DNA of 20,356 bases from Chlamydomonas sphaeroides (taxonomy: Eukaryota > Chlorophyta > Chlorophyceae > Chlamydomonadales > Chlamydomonadaceae): positions 16,850-37,205 of the forward strand of contig BDDC01000973.1 in NCBI GenBank assembly GCA_001662425.1. Direction: 5' to 3'. The notes beneath the pieces were generated by a model that was not told where the DNA came from, did no database searches, and saw nothing but the letters and a program-made list of their open reading frames with translations. Both the position numbers and the translations under genes were made by a program. Below, piece after piece: positions 19,911 to 20,356 of this stretch (its first letter is position 1; each line of letters begins with the position of its first letter).

Positions 19911-20238
19911 CGATAGGAGGACTCGCTTTCTGGCTTGCGCTGCAGTGCTGCGCGAACGTGCGCGACAGCCGCCACCGTCCGCCAACATTCTAAGCTAGCT
20001 CAGGGTACCTAGCCCTTGCTGTTGGCGGGAACACGGACGCCCCGCCGCGCTACAACGAGTGGCCACCGGGTGGCGAGACCTTGAACACTCAGCGCCTGTT
20101 CACGCACCGTGCCTACCTTGCCATAAGGTCATGAGACAGGTTGCAGTGGGCACTGTGCCCCGCTCCGTGCCTGCCTCGCCATGCCTTGCGGGTCCTGCCC
20201 TCCGGCCCAACCTTCATGAAACAGACGACCAGAATGGT
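19911..20238. other. Spacer between convergent PLC and H2B ends
   Basis: About 330 bases between the probable PLC poly(A) site and the histone hairpin. I see no gene, repeat or other element in it. Confidence 0.5.
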
Positions 20239-20254
20239 GGTGTTAAGAAACACC
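20239..20254 (-). terminator. Histone mRNA 3' stem-loop
   Basis: In H2B transcript sense the 16 bases are GGTGTTTCTTAACACC: a perfect 6-bp stem (GGTGTT/AACACC) with a TCTT tetraloop, followed by ACCA. It begins 38 bases past the TAA stop. Size, loop length, distance and the ACCA flank match the 3' element of replication-dependent histone mRNAs, which is bound by SLBP in animals and also known from volvocine histone genes. Confidence 0.85.
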
Positions 20255-20291
20255 GGGGTTTTGTAATGTGGTTGACACGGTGACCAGGTGC

Positions 20292-20356
20292 TTAGCCCGA
20301 GGTGAACTTGGTGACGGCCTTGGTGCCCTCCGACACGGCGTGCTTGGCCAGCTCGC
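20292..20356 (-). CDS. H2B: Histone H2B, C-terminal fragment (rest outside window)
   Basis: The last 20 codons before TAA (20294-20292) read ELAKHAVSEGTKAVTKFTSG, the near-invariant C-terminal helix of H2B. It contains the AVTK motif whose Lys is the conserved ubiquitination site in plants and yeast. The gene runs off the right edge, so start, length and introns cannot be judged. It is convergent with PLC. The final Gly replaces the Ala or Ser seen in many species. Confidence 0.93.
   Translation of the reverse strand, partial: ELAKHAVSEGTKAVTKFTSG

Noticed and set aside
20262..20266. TGTAA on the plus strand as the PLC poly(A) signal
   Set aside because: It lies beyond the H2B 3' hairpin, inside the H2B 3' UTR on the opposite strand. 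The TGTAA at 19893 is nearer and does not force overlap.
1..20356. A novel defence, mobile or biosynthetic gene system
   Set aside because: Every coding stretch with conserved sequence belongs to four well-known eukaryotic gene families. I found no transposase, reverse transcriptase, long terminal repeat or unfamiliar conserved protein.

Overview
This is nuclear DNA from a GC-rich, intron-dense green alga, most likely in the order Volvocales/Chlamydomonadales (Chlamydomonas and its relatives). I infer this from the very short exons with GTGAGG/GTGCGG-type donors, G/C-rich introns full of small tandem repeats, a TGTAA-type poly(A) signal, plastid-type N-termini and a plant/algal set of genes. 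None of the genes is a single open frame. I assembled each one by reading exons on the correct strand and requiring splice sites and codon phase to agree at every junction.

Layout from left to right: (1) 1-8870, minus strand: a starch branching enzyme gene of 23 visible exons, complete at the 5' end and cut off by the left edge of the window some tens of codons before its stop. (2) 8871-9781: spacer holding the carrier's 3' end and the branching-enzyme promoter. (3) 9782-12698, minus strand: a six-exon mitochondrial-carrier-family (SLC25) gene, closest by motif to plant plastid/thylakoid nucleotide carriers. (4) 12699-13646: a divergent spacer of about 950 bases serving as promoter region for two genes. 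(5) 13647-19152, plus strand: a 15-exon phosphoinositide-specific phospholipase C of 494 residues (X, Y and C2 domains). Its 3' UTR probably ends just after 19897. (6) 20292-20356, minus strand: the last 20 codons and stop of a histone H2B gene, followed by a 6-bp-stem, 4-nt-loop histone-type 3' hairpin at 20239-20254.

The genes are not an operon. Branching enzyme makes the alpha-1,6 branches of plastid starch. The carrier probably moves nucleotides across an organelle membrane, PLC cuts PIP2 in lipid/calcium signalling, and H2B is chromatin. Neighbourhood gives no strong functional link between them. I found no mobile element, CRISPR array, tRNA or rRNA gene.

The most interesting observations concern splicing and RNA ends rather than a new gene system. 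At least three introns of one gene use GC instead of GT donors. A GCGCGCTCAC block recurs about 36-58 bases upstream of 3' splice sites in three genes, in two cases within a 27-base identical repeat. CTGCCGTA repeats cluster near 5' splice sites of the branching-enzyme gene. The PLC carries an apparent dual-acylation N-terminus and no EF-hand, and the histone hairpin is clear.
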